Part shown: one piece after another, positions 21,092-36,052 of the stretch
Layout of the letters: each line of letters begins with the position of its first letter
Numbering within the stretch: position 1 is the first letter of the stretch
Assembly (NCBI GenBank): GCA_021234155.1
Contig: JAJEKV010000063.1
Location: 8,495,083-8,559,082 of the forward strand
Source: Isoetes taiwanensis
Lineage: Eukaryota; Streptophyta; Lycopodiopsida; Isoetales; Isoetaceae
Reading direction: 5' to 3'
Length of the DNA: 64,000 nt
The notes under the pieces: model-generated
Databases searched by the model: none
Told to the model about the DNA's origin: nothing
Seen by the model: the letters and a program-made list of their open reading frames with translations, nothing else
Position numbers and translations under genes: made by a program

Positions 21092-21510
21092 AAATTTTTG
21101 TCCTCAAGAATTGGCTCCAGACCATTAAGCCATTACATTCGTATATTGAGTAATGAAACAATGACTTTCTCACGTCACTTTTCAGACATGTATCTATTTC
21201 TATTTCACCAGAAATTCCACCTGATCTCTCTGGCGGATCCGCACTGTCTAGGAATTCAATATTCTTTCAGAGCTAGGGGCTCTGTCCAACATCACTCCCC
21301 CCTTGGATTCTTGTCCTAAAAAATTGGCTCGAAACCATTGAGTCATTACATCCGAATATTGAATCATGAAACGAAGACTCTCCCACATCGCTTCTGAGAC
21401 ATGTATCTATTTCCATTCACCAGAAATTCCATTTGGTCTCTCTGGTGGATCCGCACTATCGAGGAATTCAATATAATTTCAAGGGTAGGGGTTCTATACA
21501 ACTCCACCGC
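21081..21510. repeat. 213-bp tandem duplication next to the polypurine tract
   Basis: The block with tgtcct-aa-aattggctc, gacatgtatctatttc, caccagaaattcca and ggatccgcact is present twice with a period of about 213 bp, at 21101 and 21314. It duplicated the 3' end of the integrase or chromodomain-like coding region. Confidence 0.8.
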
Positions 21511-21840
21511 GTGTTCTTCAGAAGGCACAACATTCGCAGCTATCCCAAGAGCTGGTCGCAACTGGCTCACATGGAACTGAATGAATGTTAATATTTGGTA
21601 GCAGTTGCAACTTGAGGGCAACACCACTATACTTCTCAAAATTTTATAAGAACTATTGTATATTGGGGAGAGCTTTGGCTTCTTTCCTGCGAGCAATGGC
21701 AATATTGCTTTTCTTTTTAAATTTGCAGGAAAGACCACATGAAGGTACGCCATCTGACCTTCATGTAGCTTGATCGGTGCTCTAGACAAATTGGCACGTG
21801 CCCTTACTCGATTCTGGGCGTATCTATATACAATTGACAC
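21364..21840 (-). pseudogene. Gypsy integrase C-terminal region
   Basis: This open frame begins near ARANLSRAPIKLHEGQMAYL, corresponding to the RAN-x-KR region with a basic patch found at integrase C-termini. It ends with QMEFLVNGNRYMSQKR, which faintly recalls a chromodomain (EFLVKW). Family-level assignment to a chromovirus is inference. It is continuous with the decayed core domain upstream on the minus strand. Confidence 0.6.
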
Positions 21841-21999
21841 AAATCAAATGTCATATCCATACGTTCAAGCATATTTATTGCAGAATCATTTTCAACCCAT
21901 CAAAACCAAGTGTTACAAGTCCTCTGGGATTTCTCCCGAACATAGCCACACAGGGACTAGTTTTGATGCTCTTCTAGTACCCATTATTGTAAGTAGGTT

Positions 22000-22694
22000 C
22001 CACAATTGGCAAATAGTCCTCCCATCTGGATTGTTGAGTGGCCATATAAGATCTCAACATATAGAATTTGGTTCATTCTTTCAATTTTTCCATCCGTCTC
22101 GAGATGATGTCCATCAAAGAACTAAAGAGTGCATTTCAACGCAAAGAACAATTCTCATCAGAAATTCCCAGTGAATTTCACATTGTGATCTCTTACAATA
22201 GCCTTGGGACAACCTAAACATAGGAAACACATGCTGTATATAGGCCTTGGCCATCGCCAAGCCATCAGCATTCTTTGTCAGAGGTATAAAATGTGCATAC
22301 TTTGTCAATCTATCCACAATTACAAGTATCTGCGTATAATAATACATAGTACGAGGCAACCTCACGATATAGAGATTTCACTCTACCTCTCCTCTGGTAC
22401 AAACAGAGGTTGCAAAAGCCATGAAGTCTTGCCTCGACCTGTTTTAACCTGCTGACATGTCCCATAAATTTTCATATATTCCTGCACATCCTCTTTCAAA
22501 CTAGGCCAGTAATACATTCTCTTGAGTGATTCATATATTTCCCATTCACCTCCATGTCTATCATAAGATGCATCATGAAATTCACTTAATAATTGCTTTC
22601 GCAAAGTGTCCACGGCGGGAACATAAATATGTTTATGATACCAGAGTCCATCCTGGATATCCCAAGTATCAGGTAACTTGGATAGATGCTGCAT
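22000..22694 (-). pseudogene. Gypsy integrase: HHCC domain and catalytic core, decayed
   Basis: The HHCC part is visible at 22694-22383: FHDASYDRHGGEWEIYESLK, then YYWPSLKEDVQEYM and GTCQQVKTG. The first Cys is replaced by Gly. The core begins near 22330 with VIVDRLTKYAHFIPLT, carrying the first catalytic Asp. Stops and frameshifts break it. Confidence 0.75.
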
Positions 22695-22911
22695 ATTCAG
22701 ATATAGACATCCAAGTCATATGCTTGCCTAATCTGTGACACCAAAGCAATTTCACATTGGATCATTACATTCACTTCTTGAACCTTAGAAAGAGCATGAA
22801 CAACATGATTATTTTTCCCGAAAAGATGTTCAACATGAAAATGTAATTGAGAAAGTAAGTCTAACCATCTTGCTTACCTTGGACTTACCTCAGTTTGGCT
22901 TTGCAGTAATT

Positions 22912-23232
22912 TCAATGGTTTATGATCAGTATAAACCATAAACTCACATTTGTTGCAGGGTAATGGTTCCAGACTTTGAGTGCATGAACCATCGCTAATA
23001 ACTCTCGCTCATAAGTGGAATAAGGCCACCACTCTACCATCTTGCATGAGCACAGCACCAATGGCATAACACATGCATCCGTGCAAACATCATAAGGTTT
23101 ACTCATGTTTGGAATCAATAGAATAAGCACTGAAGTAAGCAACTTCTTCAGCATATCTATTGCTATTACAGGTGCTCCCAAGGGTATAGCCGGAATCGGA
23201 CCCTTGACGGACGTCCATGAGCACGAGGGTAC
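22912..23232 (-). pseudogene. Gypsy RNase H domain, N-terminal part
   Basis: The minus-strand frame reads KPYDVCTDAC, where the catalytic Asp of the TDAS motif is retained, followed by YSTYERELLAMVHALKVWNH, which holds the conserved Glu of the YS-x-x-E-x-E motif. Upstream it is cut by the LTR-like insertion at 23233-23947, beyond which KIAVSLT continues the tether region. Confidence 0.75.
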
Positions 23233-23947
23233 TGTTGGTCGCAATTGCTGGGCAATTGTGATTTAATAGGCCATGTTGACTGTAATCAGTCTATGTTGAT
23301 GGAATGCGGGATAAGTGGTAATAATTGCTAGCGACGGATAATGGTTCGCTAGGAAGCACTAATATTATCAAATATTAGTGCGAAAAGGGCTTGCAGGATC
23401 TGTAGACGCGGAAGACCTTTATTAATGTATGGCTAACTAAGTTGTTAGTAGAACTAGTATTGGTACTAGGGGTAAAAACATTAATAAAGGGAAAATGAAA
23501 GTTAGCTATGTTAAATATTGAAGTTTAAATGGACATGTGGCATTCATAGATTGGATGGGTTATGAAACCTGATATAAGAAAACAGATTGCACGAATCTGT
23601 ATCAGACTAGCAGACCCGGATGCCATGTGGTGATCACAGTGAAGGCCAGGATCTCCCAGGGGTCGGACTGTGCTACTGTGCAGGTAGCCGGTTGTTAGCT
23701 CCAGGGAAGTCTTGGTGCAGGATATTCACTCAGGGGAACTTATCGAGGGGATTCAACTATCTGCGGTGTGAAGAACACTGGCTGGGGCAGCACCAGATTG
23801 ATCAACGAGGGAGGATTTGGTATTCGTGGTGTGGGCGGCGGTTGATCTGGGTATCCCAAGTGGGCGAAATTTGGGCATTGAATTTTGATGTAACAATTGC
23901 TTGCTGCTGCTTTACTGTCCATTGCCAATGAACATTAATTTTCAACA
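23233..23947. mobile_element. LTR-like insertion (TGTTGG...CAACA) within gypsy pol
   Basis: The pol frame reads FAKIAVSLT up to about 23951 and resumes beyond 23232, so roughly 715 bp is foreign. The foreign block starts TGTTGG and ends TTCAACA, the inverted ends typical of copia LTRs, and contains a TATA-like gatataaga (about 23572). No open pol frame is inside, so a solo LTR is likely. Flanks ggtac and acata do not match, so the target duplication is lost or the ends are off by a few bases. Confidence 0.6.
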
Positions 23948-24109
23948 ACATAGTCAAAGAAACTGCAATTTTAGCAAATTTCCAGACAAATCTGCAACAA
24001 CAGTTGCCAACCCTTGGAAAATATGCAACTAAGATACATTCTTTGGCATTGGCTAAGGCTGAATTGCATATGTTTTCTTAAGATCCACAACTACACCATC
24101 CGCAATACA

Positions 24110-24270
24110 ATCTAGTCCAAATATTCCACTTGTGCTTTCAGAAATTCACATTGTGACATTTTTGCATACAACTTATATTGTCTAAGTAGAGTTAGTACTT
24201 AACAAAAATGATCCAAATGCTTACCTAAGGTTTTGCTATACACAAGAATATCATCCAAAAATACTTCAAT
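24110..24270 (-). pseudogene. Gypsy RT, part after the LINE insertion
   Basis: The minus-strand frame gives VFLDDILVYSKTLGKHLDHF, then LLRQYKLYAKMSQCEFLKAQ. This carries the DD pair of the RT catalytic motif and the following helix. The preceding half of the domain lies beyond the LINE at 27068-27490. Confidence 0.8.
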
Positions 24271-24280
24271 ATATATATAT

Positions 24281-27067
24281 TTTTTTTTTTTTTAAGGACG
24301 AAAGCCAAAATTTTTATTAATCAGATCTAAAAAGTACAAAATTTACATGTCTCATCTAACTGTGTAAGTACAAAAAGATGCCACAGGGGCAAGAGCCTGG
24401 AACATTACTCCAAAAAAGGAGACTAACGTTAAGAATCAATTTGAAGATACTGAATCCAAATACGTTCCGTCATTTTTGACTCAAGGGAGGAACACTCGTA
24501 AGTCATTCGTATCTTTTTCTGGGCCATTGTAATAACACCATCTGCAGATGAATAAATGTCCTGAAAACTTTTGCATCTGCGATGCTCCTATATCGACTAT
24601 AGGAGCTAACCAGAACCAAGACGAAATGCCCTCTGTTTAGCTGGGGGCCATGCATTGGGATAGGATGCCAAAAGGATGCATCCGCAGTGGACCACGCTGG
24701 CTGAACCTCTGGACAATAGAAAAGACAGTGCTCAAGAGTCTGACTGTCTGAAAGGCAGAGCGGGCATATTGTAGATATGCAAAGATCATAACGATATCGG
24801 AAGGCATTAACACGCATGCATCTGTGGATAACCTGCCACCAAAGTACATAAACTTTAGGGTGGAGCAACTTATCCCAAAGGCACTGCCATGTACGATGCA
24901 GAGTGGGCTGTGGAACCTGTAAATGCTACCCATCTGGCAACGGGAAGGGGTTGTAGTGTTAAGAGAAGGCGATATACTGATTTGACAAAGTGCTTGCTTT
25001 TGTGAATATTTTCGTGACAGTCCCAAGGCACCCTTTCGGTAACGCCAACCTGCACCATACGAGGCAAATTTTCTGCGACCTTTCTCCCATACAGACACAA
25101 CCCAACGGGAGAGCAGGAACTTTGCCAGAAATCCAGGCCAAGACAATAGGCGACTGGCTTCATACCATGCTTGAATAGCGACAACATCTGCTTAGAACCC
25201 ATCGTCTCTATATAAAAGGATGAACTGATGCAGGCAATAGAGGTGCTGAGGGGTTTGGAGGCAGTGGTGCTCAGCAACATGGAGTCTCCAATAAGGTGTA
25301 GATGGAAGGGCATGACCAAAAGAGGTATTTGACTGCATCCCATACTGTCAACAATCCATGCAGGAATGAAGAAGCATTTGGAAAAGGCTAAAGAGGCTGA
25401 AATAATGCCCAAGGTAGGACTGGTTTGACTGCCTTATTGCTTAGAGGGATACAATGAGCAAGAGCTTGTCTAAGACGACCAAAAGAGTCATCTTCGCCAT
25501 TCAGGAACCTTCAAATGAACTTTGAAATAAGGACTCTACTCTGCAGTAAGAAGTCCATCACATCTAGACCACCTGCCTATTTTGGAAGGATGCATTTCGA
25601 CCAAGCCACCTTAATCACAACACCTTCCTCAGTAGTTGCCCATATAAAGTTCTGGACTATTGCAATGAGCTCATGTACTTTGATCTGTGGGGCCAGCAGT
25701 AAGGATGCCATATAGACATGGGTACTACTAATTGGCCACTATAATGCGACCCACAAGAGACAACTTTAGCGTGGACTACCAGAACAAGTGCTTCTCCAAA
25801 CTCTTAATGATCTCCTCCCATGCAGCTCCAGCAATAACATGGATGCCAACTGGAATCCCCAAGCACTTGATGGCCTGTCCATGAGCAAGAAATTTCCATG
25901 GATAATCATGAACACATGCTGGAGTCGAAGTATCCAACGTCCATAAAGCTATACACTTCTGCCACCCCACAAGGACACGCCGGAAGCCAGTGAAAATATG
26001 TCTAAGAGCAATTTGGCATCTTCTAGATTCTCAACATTAGCGACCAGGAAGAGGAGCGTGTCGTTTGCACATTGATTTCAAACCTCTTGCATGCCATCCT
26101 CCATTACGAGACCATTGAGAAGCCCCTCTGTGGTTGCAACGGTGAATAATTGCGACAAAGCCTCTGCGACAATTATGAAAAGCAGTGGTGCTAAAGGGCA
26201 TTCCTGGCAAATACCACAATCAAGTGAGAAGGTTTATGTCAGCTCCATGGAATATAACAGTCGCCCGAGCAGAGACATGCAGCTTCATAATGTCTGATGT
26301 GAATTGTTCCCCAAATCCCAGTCTTAGCATATGTTCGCATGAATTTCCAGCTAACACTGTCGTAAGCCTTCGCAAAATCAAGCTTAGGATACACAACCGA
26401 AAGATTTTTCTTACATGCCAATAGATTCCCTTGTAAGCAGTAGTAACATTGTTCAAAATGCATCATTTTGGAAGAAAGCTTGATTGGGTTGTCGAGATGG
26501 ACTCTGCCAAGATGTCCTTCACCCATTCTGCAAAAGCCTTGGCAAAGATATTATATACAGATGACAATAAAGTGATGGGTCGCCAGTCTGAAATAGTCCG
26601 GGGATCTTTGACCTTGGGGATGAGTGAGATGGCACCTGTGTTTAGAATTCTATCATAATCAATGAAACGCCGAAAGTCACAGAAAGCATCATACACATCT
26701 GGCTCTAGCTATCCTAATACTCATGGAAGAACTCAATTGGCACACCATCCAAACATGGGCATTTGCCTCTTTTCAGTTCAAAAACTAACGAATCTAAATC
26801 ATCGACCGTCATAGCTGTCTCTATTGATATGCGCCGCTCGTCAGAGATGATGGGGAAAATCGTAGACAAAACTGCATCTCGCATTTCTGATTGAAAGGGA
26901 AGATGTTTCTCAGCGTAAAAAGTTTGAAAGTGGTTATGCAGATGTCGCTTCAGTTTTGTTGGCTCTGTTAGCAACAAGCCACCTAGCAAAAGCAATGAGG
27001 ACATGGTTGATGTCATGCGATGCCTCTTAGCGCACGAAAAAGGAAGCATGTACAACGGTCCCCATCG
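24281..27067 (-). mobile_element. 5'-truncated LINE inserted in the gypsy RT
   Basis: On the minus strand it ends with aataaaaattttggctttcg, then ccttaaaa and a poly(A) tail (24281-24293). It carries RT motifs GAISLIPKVKDPRTISDWRP (26640 region), FAKAYDSVSWKFM (26350 region), LLFLVANVEN where FADD is expected (26040 region), and a zinc-binding end CPLCLSDSQTLEHCLFYCPE (24710-24770). Many frameshifts show it is inactive. It is 5'-truncated just upstream of the RT, which is common for LINEs. Degenerate copies of an agtagttttg/agtatttttg target site flank it. Confidence 0.88.
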
Positions 27068-27490
27068 CAAAACTACTACTACAACAAAAGTATTAAGACA
27101 TCTTGCAAATACCTCATTCATCATTCTGAAAAAAGTAATAGGAGCATTTGCTAGACAAAAAGCATCAATAAAAAATCAAAATGAGCAAATGTGATCCTAA
27201 AGGCACTTATGCACATCCGATTCCTTCACGTTTATATGATGATAACCATTGTGCAAATCTAACTTAGAGAAATGCTTAGCTCCTATTAATCTATCCATAT
27301 CAATCCTAGATAGAGGATACCTATTCTTGATCGTGATCTTGTTTAAGGCACGATAAGCAATGCACATCTGCATTGAACTATCTTTTTTCTTAACTAGAAT
27401 TACAAGGGCACCATAAGGGGATTTGCTAGGCCTCACAAACCCTTTGCCTAACAACTCATGGACCTGCTTCTTTACCTCCTCTTGTTCCAT
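27068..27490 (-). pseudogene. Gypsy RT, part before the LINE insertion
   Basis: The minus-strand frame from 27490 reads FVRPSKSPYGALVILVKKKD, MCIAYRALNKITIKNRYPLS and FSKLDLHNGYHHI (first catalytic Asp in KLDL). After a stop it continues with FRITFAHFDFLLM, ANAPITFF and MNEVFARCLNTFVVVVV. Exactly there the LINE cuts in, before LDD. Confidence 0.88.
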
Positions 27491-27508
27491 AAGGACAGTC
27501 TATAGGAA

Positions 27509-28160
27509 CTATGAAAACACAAGTTTGGATCCAGGCTCTAAATCAATCTCATATTCAATCTCCCTACTAGGTGGAAGTCCTTCAGGCAATTCCTTAGGGA
27601 ACACATTTTGAAGTTCATACACCAGATCCTGCAATTCCTTCTGGCCTTTTGAATTCTCTATGATCTCACTATCAGCATTCATATGACAAACGCTCAAAGG
27701 CAGGATAACATTCATCTATAAATAGAAGAAAACATTGATTGGAAGATTTATGTACCAGTTTCTTGATCTAAAGTGACGACACCATCTTGGAAGTTCCAAC
27801 CAGAGGACTCCCTTGCAAATAGATCTCATGTCCATCATGCTTCAGTGTCACCTGGCGAGTGTTCCAATCTATTGCAGTAGGCTTAACCTGTTGCAACCCT
27901 GTTATCCCAAGCACCACATCATAACAACCAGCATCCAAGAGGTCAAAATCAAGCTTTTTCTGATAACCTTGAATGCTCAGGGGCATCCCAACAACTTTAA
28001 GATGCTCCACTCGAGAATCGTTCACAAAAAGACCATCAACCTTGTATCAGCTTATCTTTATACAAGGCAATTGCAGTTCTTCCACCAACTTAGAAAAGGT
28101 AAACATATTCGAAGAGCCACAATCCAACAATACAACTACGTTTTGGCCCATGATCCTGCC
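27509..28160 (-). pseudogene. Gypsy aspartic protease region
   Basis: The minus-strand frame shows VVLLDCGSSNMFTF (the protease active-site block, with DCGS in place of the usual DSG/DTG), then LDAGCYDVVLGITGLQQVKP, the conserved DVILGMDWL-like block with changes. The linker to RT follows (LPPSREIEYEIDLEPGSKLV at about 27530), which is the usual entry to gypsy RT. Confidence 0.8.
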
Positions 28161-28308
28161 CAAAAACCTAATAATATGTCCAACAAATATATTCGTGATG
28201 TCCTTGCTTGAAGGCTTATCCAGCATGCAAAGCTCTTCCATAGCAATAGCCGAGACTATCTTAGATTCCAGTTCCTCATCGGCATTTTCAGTCACATTTT
28301 CTTTCTTG

Positions 28309-29233
28309 TTATGTGGCTGAGCATTCACGACTGATGTGTCCAGGTTCTCCACATCTGTAGCAGGTAATCCCCTTCCTGGAACCACTAGACTTAGAGTCTG
28401 CCTTATGCTTCTTGGACTCTCCATCTGCAGGCTTAGTCTTAGATTGTTCAGACCTTTTCTTTTTGAAAAACCTAGATTTTTTCTTTGAGATTCGAGGTGA
28501 CCTCTTAAAGGACTCATTCTCCTCCCCAAGCTGAGCCAATATAGTCGCTCTCTTAAAATCTTCGGGCTTCAACCCGATTATCTGCTTTTTAAGAGCAACG
28601 CTGGATAGACCACCTAAAAAGAAGTAAACTTGCCGAGGCTCAGACAAATCCCCATCCCTGTGGATATAACCCCGCACATTATTGATATAAGCATTGAGAG
28701 AATCTGTTTGTTTACAGTACCACATCTTCTCAAGCGCATCGCGAGCATATGCGCAATAAACAATCACGCTTTGTCGCCTTTATTGATAGCCTAAAAAAAA
28801 GGTCTCAAGATTGTTAATCCAAGCCATCGCCTCCTCCTGTGTATATCCTCCTTGATCAATCCATAACTCTTCAATGACTGCTCCACAACAACACTAGTAC
28901 CAGGTACATCTGGGTCCACCACTATCGTCAGAGATTTCCCTTTCTCTGCAGACTTTCCATGGTCATCCTTGCCAGCAAGGGTATCCAATACAATTCTCAT
29001 AGCAGCTTGTATGTCCAATACTGCCTTGAAGCTCTACTAAATATCCAACAAGTCCGCACTCCACTTTATTTGCATGGTTTCCAGGTTCTTCTGGTTTTTT
29101 TGTATGCGAGCAGCCAATCCTCTATACATCAGGTTCCCTTCCATAGGAGTTGTCTTCCCTGCTACAGTATGCGCGGATGCACTAGTCTCACCATGTTCCA
29201 TCCGAACTATTTGAGGTCCAAGCTGTAACTTAG
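28309..29233 (-). pseudogene. Gypsy gag with CCHC zinc knuckle, broken
   Basis: It begins just inside the PBS. The middle part (28767-28309) carries a capsid-like stretch (DALEKMWYCKQTDSLNAYIN, then GLSSVALKKQI) and a basic linker. It ends in the zinc knuckle CYRCGEPGHISREC (C-x2-C-x4-H-x4-C) near 28320-28365. At least two frame breaks separate the pieces. Confidence 0.82.
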
Positions 29234-29245
29234 GCTCTGATACCA
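29233..29245 (-). other. Primer-binding site of the gypsy element
   Basis: The minus strand reads TGGTATCAGAGCC, complementary to the 3' end of plant initiator-Met tRNA, six bases inside the 5' LTR. Confidence 0.9.
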
Positions 29246-29251
29246 CTATTA

Positions 29252-30965
29252 TGAATCAAAATTTTTAGTCCCAAAAACTTCAATTCATATTCACATAAAT
29301 CATCAGAGTACATATAACAAGTATTGCCTCCCACGAGGCTATGCACATGCAAGCCACGTATACGGATAACAAGATGCTAATCACAACTACAAGATAACTA
29401 TACACAACACGTAGCTCCACCAGCTGTCATACAGCATGCACATGACTCCACCTGTTAGTACACATGCATAAATATTATTAAGTAAAGTGATCACAAGCAA
29501 TGACCGAATGATTGCAAGAACACACATATGGAACCCACCGCACGCACCATAGCACCTACTACGCAGATGCTCCCCGCCATATCTAGAAGCACATCATCTA
29601 GAACCCCCATGCTGGTGAATCGAGTGTAAGGGAGAAACTACAAGCATAAGGAACCATTACGCTACTAGATTGTTGGTACATGCCTACCACTGTCCCATAC
29701 CAGTGGCATGCACAACCTCACCAGCGCCCGTAGTCCTATTCCGACAAGCCACACTTGTCTAAGCATGCTTGTATAAGCTCCCTTGGATAAATACTCACTG
29801 TACCTACCCTGTATCATAAAGATACATAACGGAGCATAGCTCCAGAGTAAGAATCTCGCTTGAGAGCAATATAATATTGTCCCATACTGATACCGTATCC
29901 TACCTCACTAGCACTCATAAGATCCCTACATGATAAGCTTAACTTATCTTCACGGAAAGAATAAATAATGAAGGAGACTATAACCTTGTAGTAGCTAGTT
30001 TCCCATGCTAATTTAATAGCACTAACCATAGCTGATGCTTATACTTTTAAGTATAGACAACCTGGAGCTTAAGAATTATCTCAAATTTCTACAAGGCCTC
30101 AAGGAGCAGTTCATACAGAAGGCTTAGTTTAAGGAAAGCCCTCCTTTATTACTGAGAACGTTACCACGAAGATTATTCTGGAGCTTCTATAGTTTAATCG
30201 ATAAGGATTTAAAGTTGGTTTTCATTCAAGACTACCGCTACGGCTCTGCCATCACAAGCCTCAGCCAAATTCGTGGCTCACCTGAAATCCAAGCTCCTTC
30301 TGCAATAACCAGCAGAATCTTTGCATTTTCAATTACCAAGCCTTCCCTTCGATTGTTAATTCGATGTCTCCCTTCTGTAACCTTCCTGTCTATGTATAAT
30401 CAGTGCCCACTGCCTCTTTTATGAAAGGCCCTGCCAGCGTGGCAAGGCCATGTGGCGACTACCGATTGCCAGGAACCAACCCGATGGTTTAATCGGCCAA
30501 TATCCGACCTGTTACAGCAGCTCCCGCTGCATATACAACTGCTTACAATAGTCCACGGTGAGCCACCCAATTTAAGGGTGCTCATCCTTTCCATTTACTT
30601 TTAATAGTTTATTGTCCATTGAAGCCAAACCCAACCTTAAGGATTATTTTAATGCCTAACCCCTCCAAGCATTAATTCCAATTATCCCTAAGGTAGCATT
30701 GGCTAATCATGACTGTGCACCTAGGTTAATCCCAAGTGTTCTGCAACAATTCAACCTAGAGCAAACAACCATAATTTGCGACCGATTTGCATTTCAACCA
30801 CAAACCATTGCAATATATTGTTACCCCCAAACATAGCATGCATGCATTATTACAAAAATGGACAGATTTACATTTCAACCACAAAGCATTGCAATATATT
30901 GTTACCCCCAATCATAACATGCATGCATTATTACAAAAATGGCCTGCATAAAATTGGGCGTAACA
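29252..30965 (-). repeat. 5' LTR of the gypsy element
   Basis: It is homologous to 19278-21078. Compared with that LTR it lacks 148 bp containing the TATA-like site and carries an extra partial duplication near 30861-30940 (two runs of acatttcaaccacaaa-cattg, then atgcatgcattattacaaaa). It is the closest part of the element to MCM3. Confidence 0.9.
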
Positions 30966-31265
30966 TCTGCTAAGTGGCATCGCCAGCAAGCAGAGCCTTG
31001 ACAAAACCAGGGCAAATCTCGAGCCCATTTTTTTTTCGTTGGAGAATTTTGGCAAGAAAATTCCACTTGAAATTTTCTGGCAATTGCCAGAATTTTGGCA
31101 AGAAAATTCCACTTGAAATTTTCTGGCAATTGCCAGCTGACTTGGTGGCGCTAGAAAAAAGAGGAAAAAAAAGGAAAAAGCGGGAGGGAAACATGGACGA
31201 ATATGCCCAGAGCTCTTATAACCTAATAACGGTGGGCTTGGCTTAGTTATTGGTTTCTAGTTACA
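30966..31265. repeat. Copy 2 (right part) of the shared segment, in the MCM3 upstream region
   Basis: This aligns with 17917-18157 from tctgctaagtggca to ttattgg--tctagttac. It lies about 190-490 bp before the MCM3 ATG. Within it an exact 46-bp unit is duplicated at 31043-31088 and 31089-31134; the copy at 17.99 kb has a single diverged unit. Confidence 0.85.
31043..31134. repeat. Exact 46-bp tandem duplication
   Basis: Two identical 46-bp units start agaattttggcaagaaaatt and end ggcaattgcc. The unit itself contains short inverted words (ttttggcaag, tctggcaattgcca). Perfect identity implies a very recent duplication. Confidence 0.95.
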
Positions 31266-31372
31266 ATATTCTGGGATCCAATATTTCCAACTGACCCATA
31301 ATAAAAGCTTTAAGAAATAGTGACCCAAAAAAGCTTTAAGAAATTGCAACGGGGTGTTTGGACCATACTGCA

Positions 31373-31382
31373 TTTTCCCGCC
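31373..31382 (+). promoter_or_regulatory. E2F site in the MCM3 promoter
   Basis: TTTTCCCGCC contains the consensus TTTSSCGC. It lies about 76-85 bp before the MCM3 ATG. Plant MCM genes are known E2F targets expressed at G1/S, so this is the expected element. Confidence 0.85.
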
Positions 31383-31457
31383 ATATCACATATCTCTGAT
31401 ACCAGGCAAGCCCCCTCGAGACTGTTGCCCGCCTCCGGAAGCCCCACCTTCGGCACC

Positions 31458-36052
<4,595 letters not shown>

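Larger units (their letters stand above)
19278..30965 (-). mobile_element. Ty3/gypsy LTR retrotransposon with nested insertions
   Basis: LTRs of 1801 and 1714 bp (TGTAACA or TGTTACG at the 5' end and TTCA at the 3' end, read on the minus strand) flank gag, protease, RT, RNase H and integrase in that order, which is the Ty3/gypsy order. The PBS and PPT are present. The coding region carries many stops and frameshifts, a LINE inside the RT, and an LTR-like insertion. No target duplication is evident: the flanks are tgtta and tctgc. The element inserted about 0.5 kb upstream of MCM3 and points away from it. Confidence 0.92.

Noticed and set aside
24870-25412. Minus-strand frame of 180 codons as a separate gene
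   Set aside because: It lies between the RT and the zinc-binding end of the nested LINE and belongs to it.
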